13,904 bases of DNA from JAGTVG01 sp964389805 (lineage in GTDB: Bacteria; Bacteroidota; Bacteroidia; Cytophagales; Cyclobacteriaceae). The position numbers were made by a program, and so were the translations under genes. How positions within the stretch are numbered: the first letter of the stretch is position 1; every line of letters starts with the position of its first letter. Positions 1 to 7,337 of this stretch are shown here, one piece after another. The stretch spans positions 1 to 13,904 of the forward strand of contig CAYMFU010000166.1 of the NCBI GenBank assembly GCA_964389805.1, in the 5' to 3' direction. Under the pieces are notes generated by a model. That model had not been told where the DNA came from, made no database searches, and saw only the letters and a program-made list of their open reading frames with translations.

Positions 1-405
1 GAACTGGTAAATGACGGAGATAATGAGGCTTATGATGGATCTTTTGTGGAACTGGGTACTGGTAAGCAACATATTACTATAGATCTGGAAAACACTTATG
101 AGATCTATGCGGTATTGATCTGGCATTTTCATAAAAAAGCACGTGTGTATAAAGATGTTATCGTACAGATTTCCGATGATCCGGATTTTGTAATAGGCGT
201 TGAAACACTATTTAACAATGATAACGATAACTCTTCAGGCCAAGGTGTAGGGAAAGACCTGCATTATGTTGAAACCCATGAGGGAAAGCTTATTGATTGC
301 CGGGGAGTGCATGGACGATATGTTCGTTTATATAGTAATGGTAATACAGCAAATGATTTAAACCATTATATTGAAGTGGAAGTCCACGGGATCCCTTTAA
401 ATTGA
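1..405 (+). CDS. Discoidin (F5/8C)-type carbohydrate-binding protein, 3' end only
   Basis: The reading frame is open from base 1, so the gene is cut by the window edge and only its last 134 residues are seen. They look like most of a discoidin/F5-8 type C beta-sandwich: the stretch VELGTGKQHITIDLENTYEI (a surface-exposed strand pair), an ISDDPDF loop, an FNNDNDNSSG loop and the strand RYVRLYSNGNTANDLNHYIE. This last pattern is typical of a discoidin subgroup found next to cell-envelope genes in several phyla. Such domains bind sugars or lipids outside the cytoplasm. Because the N-terminus is missing, I cannot say whether the protein has a signal peptide, membrane anchor or catalytic domain. 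A GTG at 46 could be read as a start, but the homology-like sequence continues upstream of it, so I treat the gene as truncated. Its stop overlaps the TTG start of the next gene, suggesting translational coupling. Confidence 0.8.
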   Translation, partial: ELVNDGDNEAYDGSFVELGTGKQHITIDLENTYEIYAVLIWHFHKKARVYKDVIVQISDDPDFVIGVETLFNNDNDNSSGQGVGKDLHYVETHEGKLIDCRGVHGRYVRLYSNGNTANDLNHYIEVEVHGIPLN

Positions 406-1970
406 AAAATAACTATAAAATTCTTTTATTCTTCATAGCAATAATCCTTACTGGTAGTGCCCTAAGGCTTATCAATTTACCACAAAGACCAATGCATACC
501 GATGAGGCGGTGAATGCTGTCAAGTTTGGAAACCTGCTGGAGAAAGGAGAATATGTCTATGATAAATTTGAATTCCACGGACCAATCCTATATTATCTGA
601 CCTTAATCCCAGCCTGGGTTAGCAATGTTCAAAATTTTTCTCAACTAAATGAAAGACATTTGAGGGTGGTACCTGCTGTTGCAGGTATCGGACTTTTGCT
701 TCTATTGTTTTGGATTGTCAATTTTTTGGGGTGGAGGACGATATTAGCGGGCACTCTTATAGCTGCATTATCACCAGCAATGGTCTTTTATAGCCGTTAT
801 TATATCCATGAGACACTGCTTGTGTTCTTTACCTTCGGATTTATTATATCACTATATGTTTTCTTTAATCGCAGGAAAAATAGTTGGTTAATGATATCGG
901 CCTTGTTTTTGGGTTTGATGCATACCACTAAAGAAACATTTATATTATCTGTTGTGGTCATATTTGTTTCCTTATTCTTAGAACAGATGGTTTGGCGCAA
1001 TAGCGGGATGTCCTGCCTTAAGGTGATCAGGTCATTAAAATGGTATCAATATATCATCTTTTTTGGGATAGCCAGTTTCATCTCAATTTTGTTTTTTTCT
1101 TCCATATTCAAGAATCCTCAGGGGATTATCGATTCGATAACGACATATGAAAATTATTTTACTAAAGCGGGTCAAAATGAAGTTCACCAACATCCATGGT
1201 ATTACTATCTTCAGATTCTTGGCTGGAATAAAGGTCCCGGGCGAATGGTTTGGACTGAGCTTCCTATCCTTGTTTTCTCTATTGTGGGTATCTTTTTTGC
1301 CTTTTTTAAGAAAGATAATGGCCCAGGGGAGCAGTTTTTCAGGATGATCGCAATATTTTCAATTATGATGATGGTGTTGTATTCTGCTATGCCCTATAAG
1401 ACACCCTGGAATATATTAAGTTCCTATTTCGGAATGATATTGCTGGCAGGATTTGGCATTACCGAGGCATTGAATACCTTTCTAAACGGTTGGATGCGCA
1501 CAAGCATTTTAATATTTGTGATCGTGGTTGCATTATACCTTATTACCCAGGTTATCTATACAAATTATAAATATCCATCCCATCCCTCAAATCCATATGT
1601 TTATGGTCATACTACTTCAGATGTATTCCATATGGTTGACCGAATTAAAAATATTTCTGATATTAACCCGGAGGAGAAGGATTTGTATATTCTTGTTATT
1701 TGTAGTGAAAATGATTATTGGCCTTTGCCATGGTATTTAAGAGAATTTAATCATGTCGGGTGGTGGAGCCGTATTGATTCAGATACACCACTAGCTCCTT
1801 TGATCGTTGTTTCGCCAGATCTTATAGAGTTACTGATTGAAAAAATGTATACACAACCTAAACCAGGGGAGAAATATTTATATGTGCCCCTGTTTGATGA
1901 AGGCACAGAACTTCGTCCAGGAGTAATGATAAATGGTTATGTGAGGATGGATTATCATTCCTCCCAATGA
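402..1970 (+). CDS. TIGR03663/Agl23-like integral membrane protein (GT-C / PMT-type glycosyltransferase fold)
   Basis: A 522-residue multi-spanning inner-membrane protein. It starts with a transmembrane segment (about residues 7-22), then an extracytoplasmic loop with RPMHTDEAVNA (acidic pair at about 34-35) and EFHGPILYYLT, followed by about nine or ten further hydrophobic segments. YSRYYIHE and AMPYKTPW recur in this family. A soluble C-terminal part (about 400-522) contains ENDYWPLPWYLR. These are the hallmarks of TIGR03663, called flippase-associated Agl23 in archaea and related to GT39/PMT enzymes. Family knowledge: such proteins use polyprenyl-phosphate sugars at the outer face of the membrane; the exact donor and acceptor are unknown here. 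The start is TTG, sharing bases with the TGA of the upstream gene. No later ATG keeps the first transmembrane segment, which supports it. A GT2 enzyme that could make a lipid-linked sugar lies convergently downstream, 25 bases away. Confidence 0.85.
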   Translation: MKNNYKILLFFIAIILTGSALRLINLPQRPMHTDEAVNAVKFGNLLEKGEYVYDKFEFHGPILYYLTLIPAWVSNVQNFSQLNERHLRVVPAVAGIGLLLLLFWIVNFLGWRTILAGTLIAALSPAMVFYSRYYIHETLLVFFTFGFIISLYVFFNRRKNSWLMISALFLGLMHTTKETFILSVVVIFVSLFLEQMVWRNSGMSCLKVIRSLKWYQYIIFFGIASFISILFFSSIFKNPQGIIDSITTYENYFTKAGQNEVHQHPWYYYLQILGWNKGPGRMVWTELPILVFSIVGIFFAFFKKDNGPGEQFFRMIAIFSIMMMVLYSAMPYKTPWNILSSYFGMILLAGFGITEALNTFLNGWMRTSILIFVIVVALYLITQVIYTNYKYPSHPSNPYVYGHTTSDVFHMVDRIKNISDINPEEKDLYILVICSENDYWPLPWYLREFNHVGWWSRIDSDTPLAPLIVVSPDLIELLIEKMYTQPKPGEKYLYVPLFDEGTELRPGVMINGYVRMDYHSSQ

Positions 1971-1995
1971 TCCGGAAAGTGAAGGATTGATTTTT

Positions 1996-2715
1996 CTAGC
2001 ATTCGATCTTATCTTTCATCCTTCTTAATTCCGTGAATATGGAAAAGAAAGTAGCGGTAACAGATAATCGGCTATCCAGATCTGCGGTCCAGGAGATTGG
2101 GAATTCCTTAATCTTATATCCTGCTTTCACAGCTCGCAATATAATCTCTACATCAAACATAAATCCCTCCGTGATACATTGCCCATACAATTCAAGAGCA
2201 ACCTCCCTTTTATAAATCTTTAAACCACATTGTGTGTCAGTGAGGTTATACGGGATCCTAGCCCATAAATGAATGAACTTTCTGAATGCATAGGACATGA
2301 GACGCCTGTACCATTGCTTTCTTCCGGTAATTAAGCTGTCTTTCAGAAACCGCGAACCATGCGCTATTTCACACTGTCCTTTACTGATCATATCTATTCC
2401 CGGCAGAATTTCATCATAAGGGACACAAGCACCACTGTCGATAAAGAGAATCACCTTACCCTGTGCCTCCAGAATTCCTGACTTTACAGCATATCCTTTG
2501 CCCTTGTGATTCTTATTATCTATTATTCTTAATGGCATGTCCAGCTCGTTTCTTATCTTTCCCAAAATATCCATAGTGTCGTCAGTGCTGCCGTCATCAG
2601 ATATTATTATTTCGCCAGACATCTTATTGAACGAGAGAAACTGTGCTGCCAGCTGTATGTCTTTATCTATTTTTCTTCCTTCATTATATACCGGTATGAT
2701 AATGGAAAGATCCAT
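1996..2715 (-). CDS. GT2 family glycosyltransferase, dolichyl/polyprenyl-phosphate sugar synthase type
   Basis: A 239-residue cytoplasmic GT-A enzyme. The N-terminus SIIIPVYNE (4-12) and the acidic pair in SDDGSTDDT (39-47) form the nucleotide-sugar site. GSRF (120-123), DTQCGLKIY (160-168) and EGFMFDVEI (183-191) match the Alg5/DPM1-like branch that moves a sugar from UDP or GDP to polyprenyl phosphate. The metal-binding DXD position, usually DAD in this branch, reads DSG (93-95, in FIDSGACVPY), so the metal ligand set is altered. No C-terminal transmembrane pair is present, so the protein is soluble or peripheral. Its likely role is to make a lipid-linked sugar for the neighbouring TIGR03663 protein; this is inference from proximity. 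The genes are convergent and so not co-transcribed. The ATG at 2715 begins directly with the first beta strand; no clear Shine-Dalgarno sequence is seen. Confidence 0.85.
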   Translation of the reverse strand: MDLSIIIPVYNEGRKIDKDIQLAAQFLSFNKMSGEIIISDDGSTDDTMDILGKIRNELDMPLRIIDNKNHKGKGYAVKSGILEAQGKVILFIDSGACVPYDEILPGIDMISKGQCEIAHGSRFLKDSLITGRKQWYRRLMSYAFRKFIHLWARIPYNLTDTQCGLKIYKREVALELYGQCITEGFMFDVEIILRAVKAGYKIKEFPISWTADLDSRLSVTATFFSIFTELRRMKDKIEC

Positions 2716-2873
2716 GTGGGCAATTAACGATGAAGAATCAAAATTTAAAAATAAATACGGGATATTAATTTATTTACTATGGGGTAAATATTCGATTTAG
2801 TGTTTTATTTAATTTATGCTATGTCTTCTTGAGTGGTTTCAATTTGATTTCTTTAATATCACATTGATAAGGT

Positions 2874-2908
2874 TTTGGTTTATGGAAATAAAAAAGGATT
2901 CAATTTTG
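2874..2908 (+). promoter_or_regulatory. Possible Bacteroidota-type promoter for the fucosidase gene
   Basis: TTTG at 2874-2877 is followed after 23 bases by CAATTTTG at 2901-2908, a match at five of the six fixed positions of TAnnTTTG. Transcription would start near 2915, leaving a leader of about 33 bases before the ATG at 2948. The spacer is slightly long and the region is AT-rich, so this is only a candidate. Confidence 0.25.
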
Positions 2909-2947
2909 TTTCGTAAATTAGTTCAATCACATACATATTTTTACAAA

Positions 2948-4246
2948 ATGAAAAAAGCAAATATTTTATTCTGGTTAGTCGTTTTTGCTTGTTATAACCT
3001 GTACGGACAAAACCTGAAGGGAGGGGGGGAGAAATACCCGGCCCTGATTACCAATGAAACCTCTCTTCAAAGCTGGCAGTCCCTGCGTTTCGGAATGTTT
3101 GTACACTGGGGGCCAGTATCCCTGAAAGGAACTGAAATAGGCTGGTCCAGGGGGGCAGCAGTTCCTTTTGAGGAATATGATAATTTATACAAGAGGTTCG
3201 ATCCTGAAAAATTCAATGCCGCTGAATGGGTTGGATTAATGAAAGAAGCCGGGATGAAATATCTGGTTATTGTTTCCAAACACCACGATGGATTTGTTAT
3301 GTGGGACACCAAAACTACAGATTACGACATTATGTCCACACCCTATGGACGGGATGTATTAATGGATCTTTCCATGGAGTGTGAAAAGCAAGGGATATTG
3401 TTTGGCACCTATTATTCAATTTGTGACTGGAGACATCCTGATTATCCTGTTGAGCAGAATAATCCACAAAGAAGGGATGATGCCAACATGGAAAATTATA
3501 TAAAATATATGAAGGCACAATTAAAGGAACTTGTGAAGACTTACCGTACTAAAATTCTCTGGTTCGATGGAGAATGGGAAGAACCATGGACACATGAAAT
3601 GGGAATGGACCTCTATAAATATGTCAGGAGTCTTGATGATGAGATCCTTATTAACAATCGGGTAGATAAGGGAAGACATGGAATGGAAGGGGTAAGTTTA
3701 TCCGATAAGTTTGCCGGGGATTTCGCAACACCGGAACAGCAAGTTGGAAGATTCGACCTCTTAACCCCCTGGGAATCCTGTATAACGATTTGCCAGCAGT
3801 GGGCCTGGAAACCAAATGACAAAATGAAATCAAAAGAAGAATGTCTCCAGACTTTGGTAAGAACGGTGGGGGGAGATGGGAACCTTTTATTTAATGTGGG
3901 GCCAATGCCAGATGGAAGAATTGAGGATCGCCAGGCTGATCGATTGCGTGAAATGGGAGCATGGCTTAAAGATTATGGAGCTTCAATTTATGGGACAAGC
4001 GGCGGCCCAATCCCACCCCAGGATTGGGGAGTGACGACTTGCGGGGATAATAAAATCTATTTGCATGTATTAAAGCCTGCAAAAGAGATTATACTTCCGG
4101 ATCTTTCAGGAGAAATTAAAGGCATTCGATCTATGACTGATGATAGTGAGATCGTATTTAATTCGGATGGAACTGATGTTAAGATTAAACTTCCTAAAAT
4201 TAAAAAGAGTGAAATAGATTATGTTCTCGAGGTTAGTTTGAAGTAG
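2948..4246 (+). CDS. Secreted GH29 alpha-L-fucosidase
   Basis: A 432-residue glycoside hydrolase that removes alpha-linked L-fucose by a retaining mechanism. I chose the ATG at 2948 because it opens a signal peptide (MKK, hydrophobic core, cleavage near LYG-Q at 20-21); the frame also runs upstream to 2816 but those extra 44 residues do not look like a protein N-terminus. The (beta/alpha)8 domain shows RFGMFVHWG (47-55), the HHDGF motif (112-116), YYSICDW (155-161) and WFDGEW (205-210), whose Asp207 is the expected nucleophile, then GNLLFNVGPMPDGR (311-324). About the last 70 residues form a short beta-rich tail. The acid/base residue varies in GH29 and I do not assign it. A Cys at 15 lies in VFAC, a poor lipobox, so periplasmic or secreted export is more likely than a lipoprotein. 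No SusC/SusD or regulator gene is adjacent, so it is not in a visible polysaccharide utilisation locus. Confidence 0.93.
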   Translation: MKKANILFWLVVFACYNLYGQNLKGGGEKYPALITNETSLQSWQSLRFGMFVHWGPVSLKGTEIGWSRGAAVPFEEYDNLYKRFDPEKFNAAEWVGLMKEAGMKYLVIVSKHHDGFVMWDTKTTDYDIMSTPYGRDVLMDLSMECEKQGILFGTYYSICDWRHPDYPVEQNNPQRRDDANMENYIKYMKAQLKELVKTYRTKILWFDGEWEEPWTHEMGMDLYKYVRSLDDEILINNRVDKGRHGMEGVSLSDKFAGDFATPEQQVGRFDLLTPWESCITICQQWAWKPNDKMKSKEECLQTLVRTVGGDGNLLFNVGPMPDGRIEDRQADRLREMGAWLKDYGASIYGTSGGPIPPQDWGVTTCGDNKIYLHVLKPAKEIILPDLSGEIKGIRSMTDDSEIVFNSDGTDVKIKLPKIKKSEIDYVLEVSLK

Positions 4247-4281
4247 AGAAATGGATAATCAGATCTATTGTGGAGAATATT

Positions 4282-4401
4282 ATGGTATATGATCTCGAAA
4301 TCGCTTCAAAAGAGGAAATCCCGCATTTAGATGTATTGAGAAGAATTTTTATATCCTATTCTTTAGGTCAGTTTGTGACAGGAGACATTTATTCCTTTTG
4401 A
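4282..4401 (+). pseudogene. 39-codon ORF resembling a GNAT acetyltransferase N-terminus (probable relic)
   Basis: A short frame starting at an ATG gives 39 residues with EIASKEEIPHLDVLRRIF followed by SYSLGQFVTGDI. The pattern (I-x-A-x-x-E-[DE]-I-P-x-L-x-x-L, then an R/S-rich helix and a G-[YF]-x-x-x-x-I segment) resembles the first strand and helix of GNAT N-acetyltransferases, which continue for another 100 residues or more. Here the frame stops at 4401, seven bases before the 3' end of the convergent DUF5916 gene. If the resemblance is real, this is the cut-off beginning of an acetyltransferase gene with no active site. It could equally be a chance ORF in a 161-base convergent gap; no Shine-Dalgarno sequence is visible. 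Confidence 0.3.
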
Positions 4402-4407
4402 TGAAAA

Positions 4408-6483
4408 TTATTTAAAGATGGTGATCGGGTAGGTCAATTTAAGAAAGATAATATTGGAGTTTATCTCAGTTGTTTCCGGCTCATATTCATCATATTTATC
4501 TGCACTTACAATCAGATATACAGCACCAAAGGGCGGTTTAAAACGCCATCCAAACAATCCATAGAAATAAAACTTATTAATTGAAGAGTTATTCTGAGTA
4601 AAAATCCGAATCCATAGATCTTTAGTGAAAAAATAGTCAAGGGCAAGAACGTTAATAAATGTATTGCTATTTGATGGATCAGGCTGGTATTTCAATATAT
4701 TAAGGTCATATGAAATAGACAGATCTTTGAATAACCTGACCTGGAATGCAGCATTCCAGAGCTGAAAGTCACGGTCAAAATTATGACCGAATGTGTAACC
4801 GGCCCTGGCATTGGACCACTCATCAGTGTTATAACCAATTTCGAATTTGTAAAAATGATTATAGTAATCTTTATCAAAGAGCTTATATTCATTATTGTAG
4901 TCGAAATCAAAACTAAACCTGTTTTTAAGATAGATCCTGGTTCCATAGGTCAGGTACCAGCTTCTCAATATTCCTTGTTGGCTCCAGAAAACATTGTTTC
5001 TCCCGAATACCTGTATATAGGATATCGTTTTCTTTATCCACCACCGGTAACTGATATCTCCATCCAGTTCATGTCGGTCATCATCTCTGATGAATCCTGT
5101 TTGATTAACATTATCCCTGAAATTCTCACCAAAGCTTGAATAACGGATATGGTAATGGTAGATATTGTTTTCCCGGGCAAAACGTACGTACCATGCGGAA
5201 TGGGATAAAAAATCTCCTGGGGCACTGCCTACAAATTGTCCTGTAAACTTCCAGGTCTTCCCTAGGTTTAGGACATAATCCAGACTTAAAGACCTGACAT
5301 AACCTTCATCCCATATTTTGTCTGCATAGGACATACCGATATTTGAAGAATTTAAAATATCTCTCTTTACCCTGATGGTATTAAACCAGGCGTTTGGTTC
5401 TTCAGTTTCCGGAATCTCCTCAGTCCTGGCAAAAAGGCCATTGAACTGGTATTTCCCTACTTTTCCAATGGCTTTACCTCCAAATTGCATATCTCCAATT
5501 CGCCTGGAATAGAAATTCTGAATCCTGGTTTGAAACATTTCGTTCCCATCCTGAAAGAACAACCTTTTGTCGGGAAAACGGAGTTCCCATGGGGTAAGAT
5601 TAATTTGTTCTTTATCCCCTTCTACAGTTGCAAAATCCGGATTATATGTCAGGTTAGTCGCAAGATTTGAACCAATATTAAACAGGAGATCAGCACCTGC
5701 ATCTGCTTTGATCTTCTTATCGACCCCTGTTATATCGCTGTCTTCATACCTTAAAGTACCATATGGGAATAAGGTCATATTGCTTTTTTTCTTACCAAGA
5801 GGATTTACACCTGTCAGTTTCCCTCCCTGTGAAATTCTGAAGTTTTCGCTTACTTCAGTCCACCAGGATGTTTCCAGATTCTCTCTGATCACCCGTCCCA
5901 GGTTAAGTCCCCAGGTATCGGATTTTGGATTATACAGGATCTTTTCGAAAGGTATCCGAATCTCAACTGTCCAGCCCCAGTCATGAATTTGGGTGTCGGC
6001 CTCCCATTCCGTATCCCAGAAGAAATCTAAATTCTTGCCATCATCGGTTACCTTTGCATCCGTTAAGGTTCCAATGGGATTGACCATAAATAAATAGGCA
6101 TTCTGATTATCATTGTAGGTGTCAAGTAAAACGGCAATTACATCATCGCTGTCATCTGCCTGATCCCGGCGCTGTATTTTACCTACAATTTCATCTTTTC
6201 CATTTGAATAGCATTTGAAAGCAAAGTATATATTCTTGTCATCCTGCCCTATGTATACTATCGATTCCCTTGAGGACGGTTGACCTTTAATGGGTTCCAA
6301 TTGAATGAATTCTGAAATGGAATCCTCTACTATCCATTCGGATTCAATAATTAGGCCATCAATTACAGGCATAATTTCTAAATGGGTAGCCTTAAAGTCA
6401 GGTTGTGAATAGGCATAAAAAAATGATAAAGCAAAAACAAATTGCAGGTAAAAAAATCTTTGATATGGAATCCACGTGTTCAT
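4408..6483 (-). CDS. DUF5916 protein: CBM9-like domain plus probable outer-membrane beta-barrel
   Basis: A 691-residue exported protein. Residues 1-26 are a signal peptide ending YAYSQ. Residues about 34-215 form a CBM9-like beta-sandwich with IDGLIIESEW (41-50), NIYFAFKCY (84-92), DDVIAVLLDTYNDNQNAYLF (113-132) and GWTVEIRIPF (170-179), the standard opening of DUF5916 proteins. The rest (about 220-691) is rich in alternating aromatic/polar strands and ends in ITIFK, consistent with a beta-barrel at the outer membrane. The family is common in Bacteroidota; its function is not settled, and links to carbohydrate or peptide uptake are only suggestions. An AGGA sits five bases before the ATG, a better ribosome site than its neighbours have. 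The gene stands alone on its strand. A decayed stretch matching its own residues around 550-575 lies about 100 bases upstream, so a second copy probably once stood there. Confidence 0.88.
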   Translation of the reverse strand: MNTWIPYQRFFYLQFVFALSFFYAYSQPDFKATHLEIMPVIDGLIIESEWIVEDSISEFIQLEPIKGQPSSRESIVYIGQDDKNIYFAFKCYSNGKDEIVGKIQRRDQADDSDDVIAVLLDTYNDNQNAYLFMVNPIGTLTDAKVTDDGKNLDFFWDTEWEADTQIHDWGWTVEIRIPFEKILYNPKSDTWGLNLGRVIRENLETSWWTEVSENFRISQGGKLTGVNPLGKKKSNMTLFPYGTLRYEDSDITGVDKKIKADAGADLLFNIGSNLATNLTYNPDFATVEGDKEQINLTPWELRFPDKRLFFQDGNEMFQTRIQNFYSRRIGDMQFGGKAIGKVGKYQFNGLFARTEEIPETEEPNAWFNTIRVKRDILNSSNIGMSYADKIWDEGYVRSLSLDYVLNLGKTWKFTGQFVGSAPGDFLSHSAWYVRFARENNIYHYHIRYSSFGENFRDNVNQTGFIRDDDRHELDGDISYRWWIKKTISYIQVFGRNNVFWSQQGILRSWYLTYGTRIYLKNRFSFDFDYNNEYKLFDKDYYNHFYKFEIGYNTDEWSNARAGYTFGHNFDRDFQLWNAAFQVRLFKDLSISYDLNILKYQPDPSNSNTFINVLALDYFFTKDLWIRIFTQNNSSINKFYFYGLFGWRFKPPFGAVYLIVSADKYDEYEPETTEINSNIIFLKLTYPITIFK

Positions 6484-6588
6484 ATCAATCCTTATATAAA
6501 TATATAGTAAATTTTATATTCGAGTTTGTCGGAAGGTATAAAAGATGATAATTAGCAATATTTCTGAATAAGTTATGCTAGTGTTATA

Positions 6589-6655
6589 GCATTCCAAATC
6601 TGAAAATCCCTCTCAAAATCAAGAATTAAAGAATTGTCTGCCTTGGTATTCGACC
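6589..6655 (-). pseudogene. Relic of a second DUF5916 gene (C-terminal half fragment)
   Basis: Read on the minus strand this stretch gives SNTKADNSLILDFERDFQ followed by IWNA, then a stop four codons later. It aligns without gaps to SNARAGYTFGHNFDRDFQ followed by LWNA in the intact DUF5916 protein nearby. At the DNA level, 6589-6655 against 4751-4817 agree at about 46 of 67 positions by hand count, with no gaps. I find no further alignable sequence on either side, and an in-frame stop follows, so this cannot be a working gene. It is best read as the last recognisable piece of a tandem paralogue that has decayed or been deleted. A chance match is unlikely given the conserved FxRDFQxWNA pattern. 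Confidence 0.7.
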
Positions 6656-7104
6656 TATCCATAAATAATTTTGGCTCTGATAGTGATAAATTTTTTAGAT
6701 TTTTATGAAGAAATCGATATAGATTAAGATAAAAACTTCAATTTTTTAAGGGGATATTAATTTTTTTTCAAAGAATTTTAGATTTTTTTATTGAAAATAA
6801 CTCGGATCATGTCAATAATGGTAATTTGAATAATTTCAAGGTCAACCTTTTAGCAATTTATCAAGATGTTTTGAAATAGATATTGTTATGCCCCTTACAT
6901 TGAATCTAAGATTTACCATATTTATCATATTCAATCCTCAATTTTTCAAACCTAGATTATAGTACGTCAAAATGAATGAAATCAGATATTTGATTTAAAG
7001 TATTAGTTTAATTTAAATTCTCCAAATAGTTATATTTAATATTGAATTAATAGAACAAATATCTGGTCAAAATATATGAATAAATTGGGCGTATTTCTGT
7101 TGTT

Positions 7105-7112
7105 TAGATTTG
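7105..7112 (+). promoter_or_regulatory. Possible -7 promoter element (TAGATTTG) upstream of the secretion operon
   Basis: TAGATTTG fits the Bacteroidota -7 consensus TAnnTTTG exactly. The best -33 partner is only ATTG at 7084-7087, 17 bases upstream, which is imperfect in sequence and spacing. If used, it would give a leader of about 220 bases before the TTG start at 7338. A single six-position match in AT-rich DNA can arise by chance. Confidence 0.22.
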
Positions 7113-7271
7113 CATAAAATCGAGATCATTAAAAATCAGTTAAGTGAAGGAATTCCATGAAATAACGTATATATTATAGTATTTATTATATATTATATTA
7201 AAAAAATACCATAAATTGAATAAATTTTGTATATTGTAAAATAATTCTACACACCTTCCGCAAAAATATTT

Positions 7272-7287
7272 TGTGTAATTTTACACA
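7272..7287. repeat. Inverted repeat TGTGTAA-TT-TTACACA, possible operator
   Basis: Two perfect 7-base arms (7272-7278 and 7281-7287) are separated by TT, 50 bases before the start codon of the secretion operon. The size and near-contiguous symmetry suit a dimeric regulator binding site more than an RNA hairpin, whose loop would be too small. No regulator gene is adjacent. Confidence 0.4.
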
Positions 7288-7337
7288 TTCAAGGGTGAGG
7301 AATTCAGATATTTTCGTCTGATAATAAGAGTAAGAAT

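Larger units (their letters stand above)
6484..7337. other. AT-rich intergenic region of 854 bases, no intact gene
   Basis: This gap separates two divergently transcribed genes and is markedly richer in A and T than the flanking coding sequence, especially around 7150-7240. Besides the DUF5916 relic (6589-6655), a possible promoter element (7105-7112) and an inverted repeat (7272-7287), I see no ORF with protein-like composition, no tRNA and no tandem repeat. It probably contains the promoter and a long leader of the three-gene secretion operon beginning at 7338. Confidence 0.7.

Noticed and set aside
1981..2024. Inverted GAAGGAT/ATCCTTC between the convergent genes as a shared terminator
   Set aside because: The arms are separated by about 30 bases and one lies inside the GT2 coding region; no stable short hairpin with a T-run results.
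2816..2947. Upstream extension of the fucosidase frame by 44 residues
   Set aside because: The added residues are not signal-peptide-like and would bury the clear signal peptide that begins at 2948.
4783..5986. Plus-strand frames of 61-139 codons opposite the DUF5916 gene
   Set aside because: They lie wholly antisense to a well-supported gene and their translations show no recognisable motifs or natural composition.
7150..7240. AT-rich stretch as a replication origin or insertion-sequence end
   Set aside because: There are no iterons, DnaA-box clusters, terminal inverted repeats or transposase fragments; it is simply low-complexity AT sequence.
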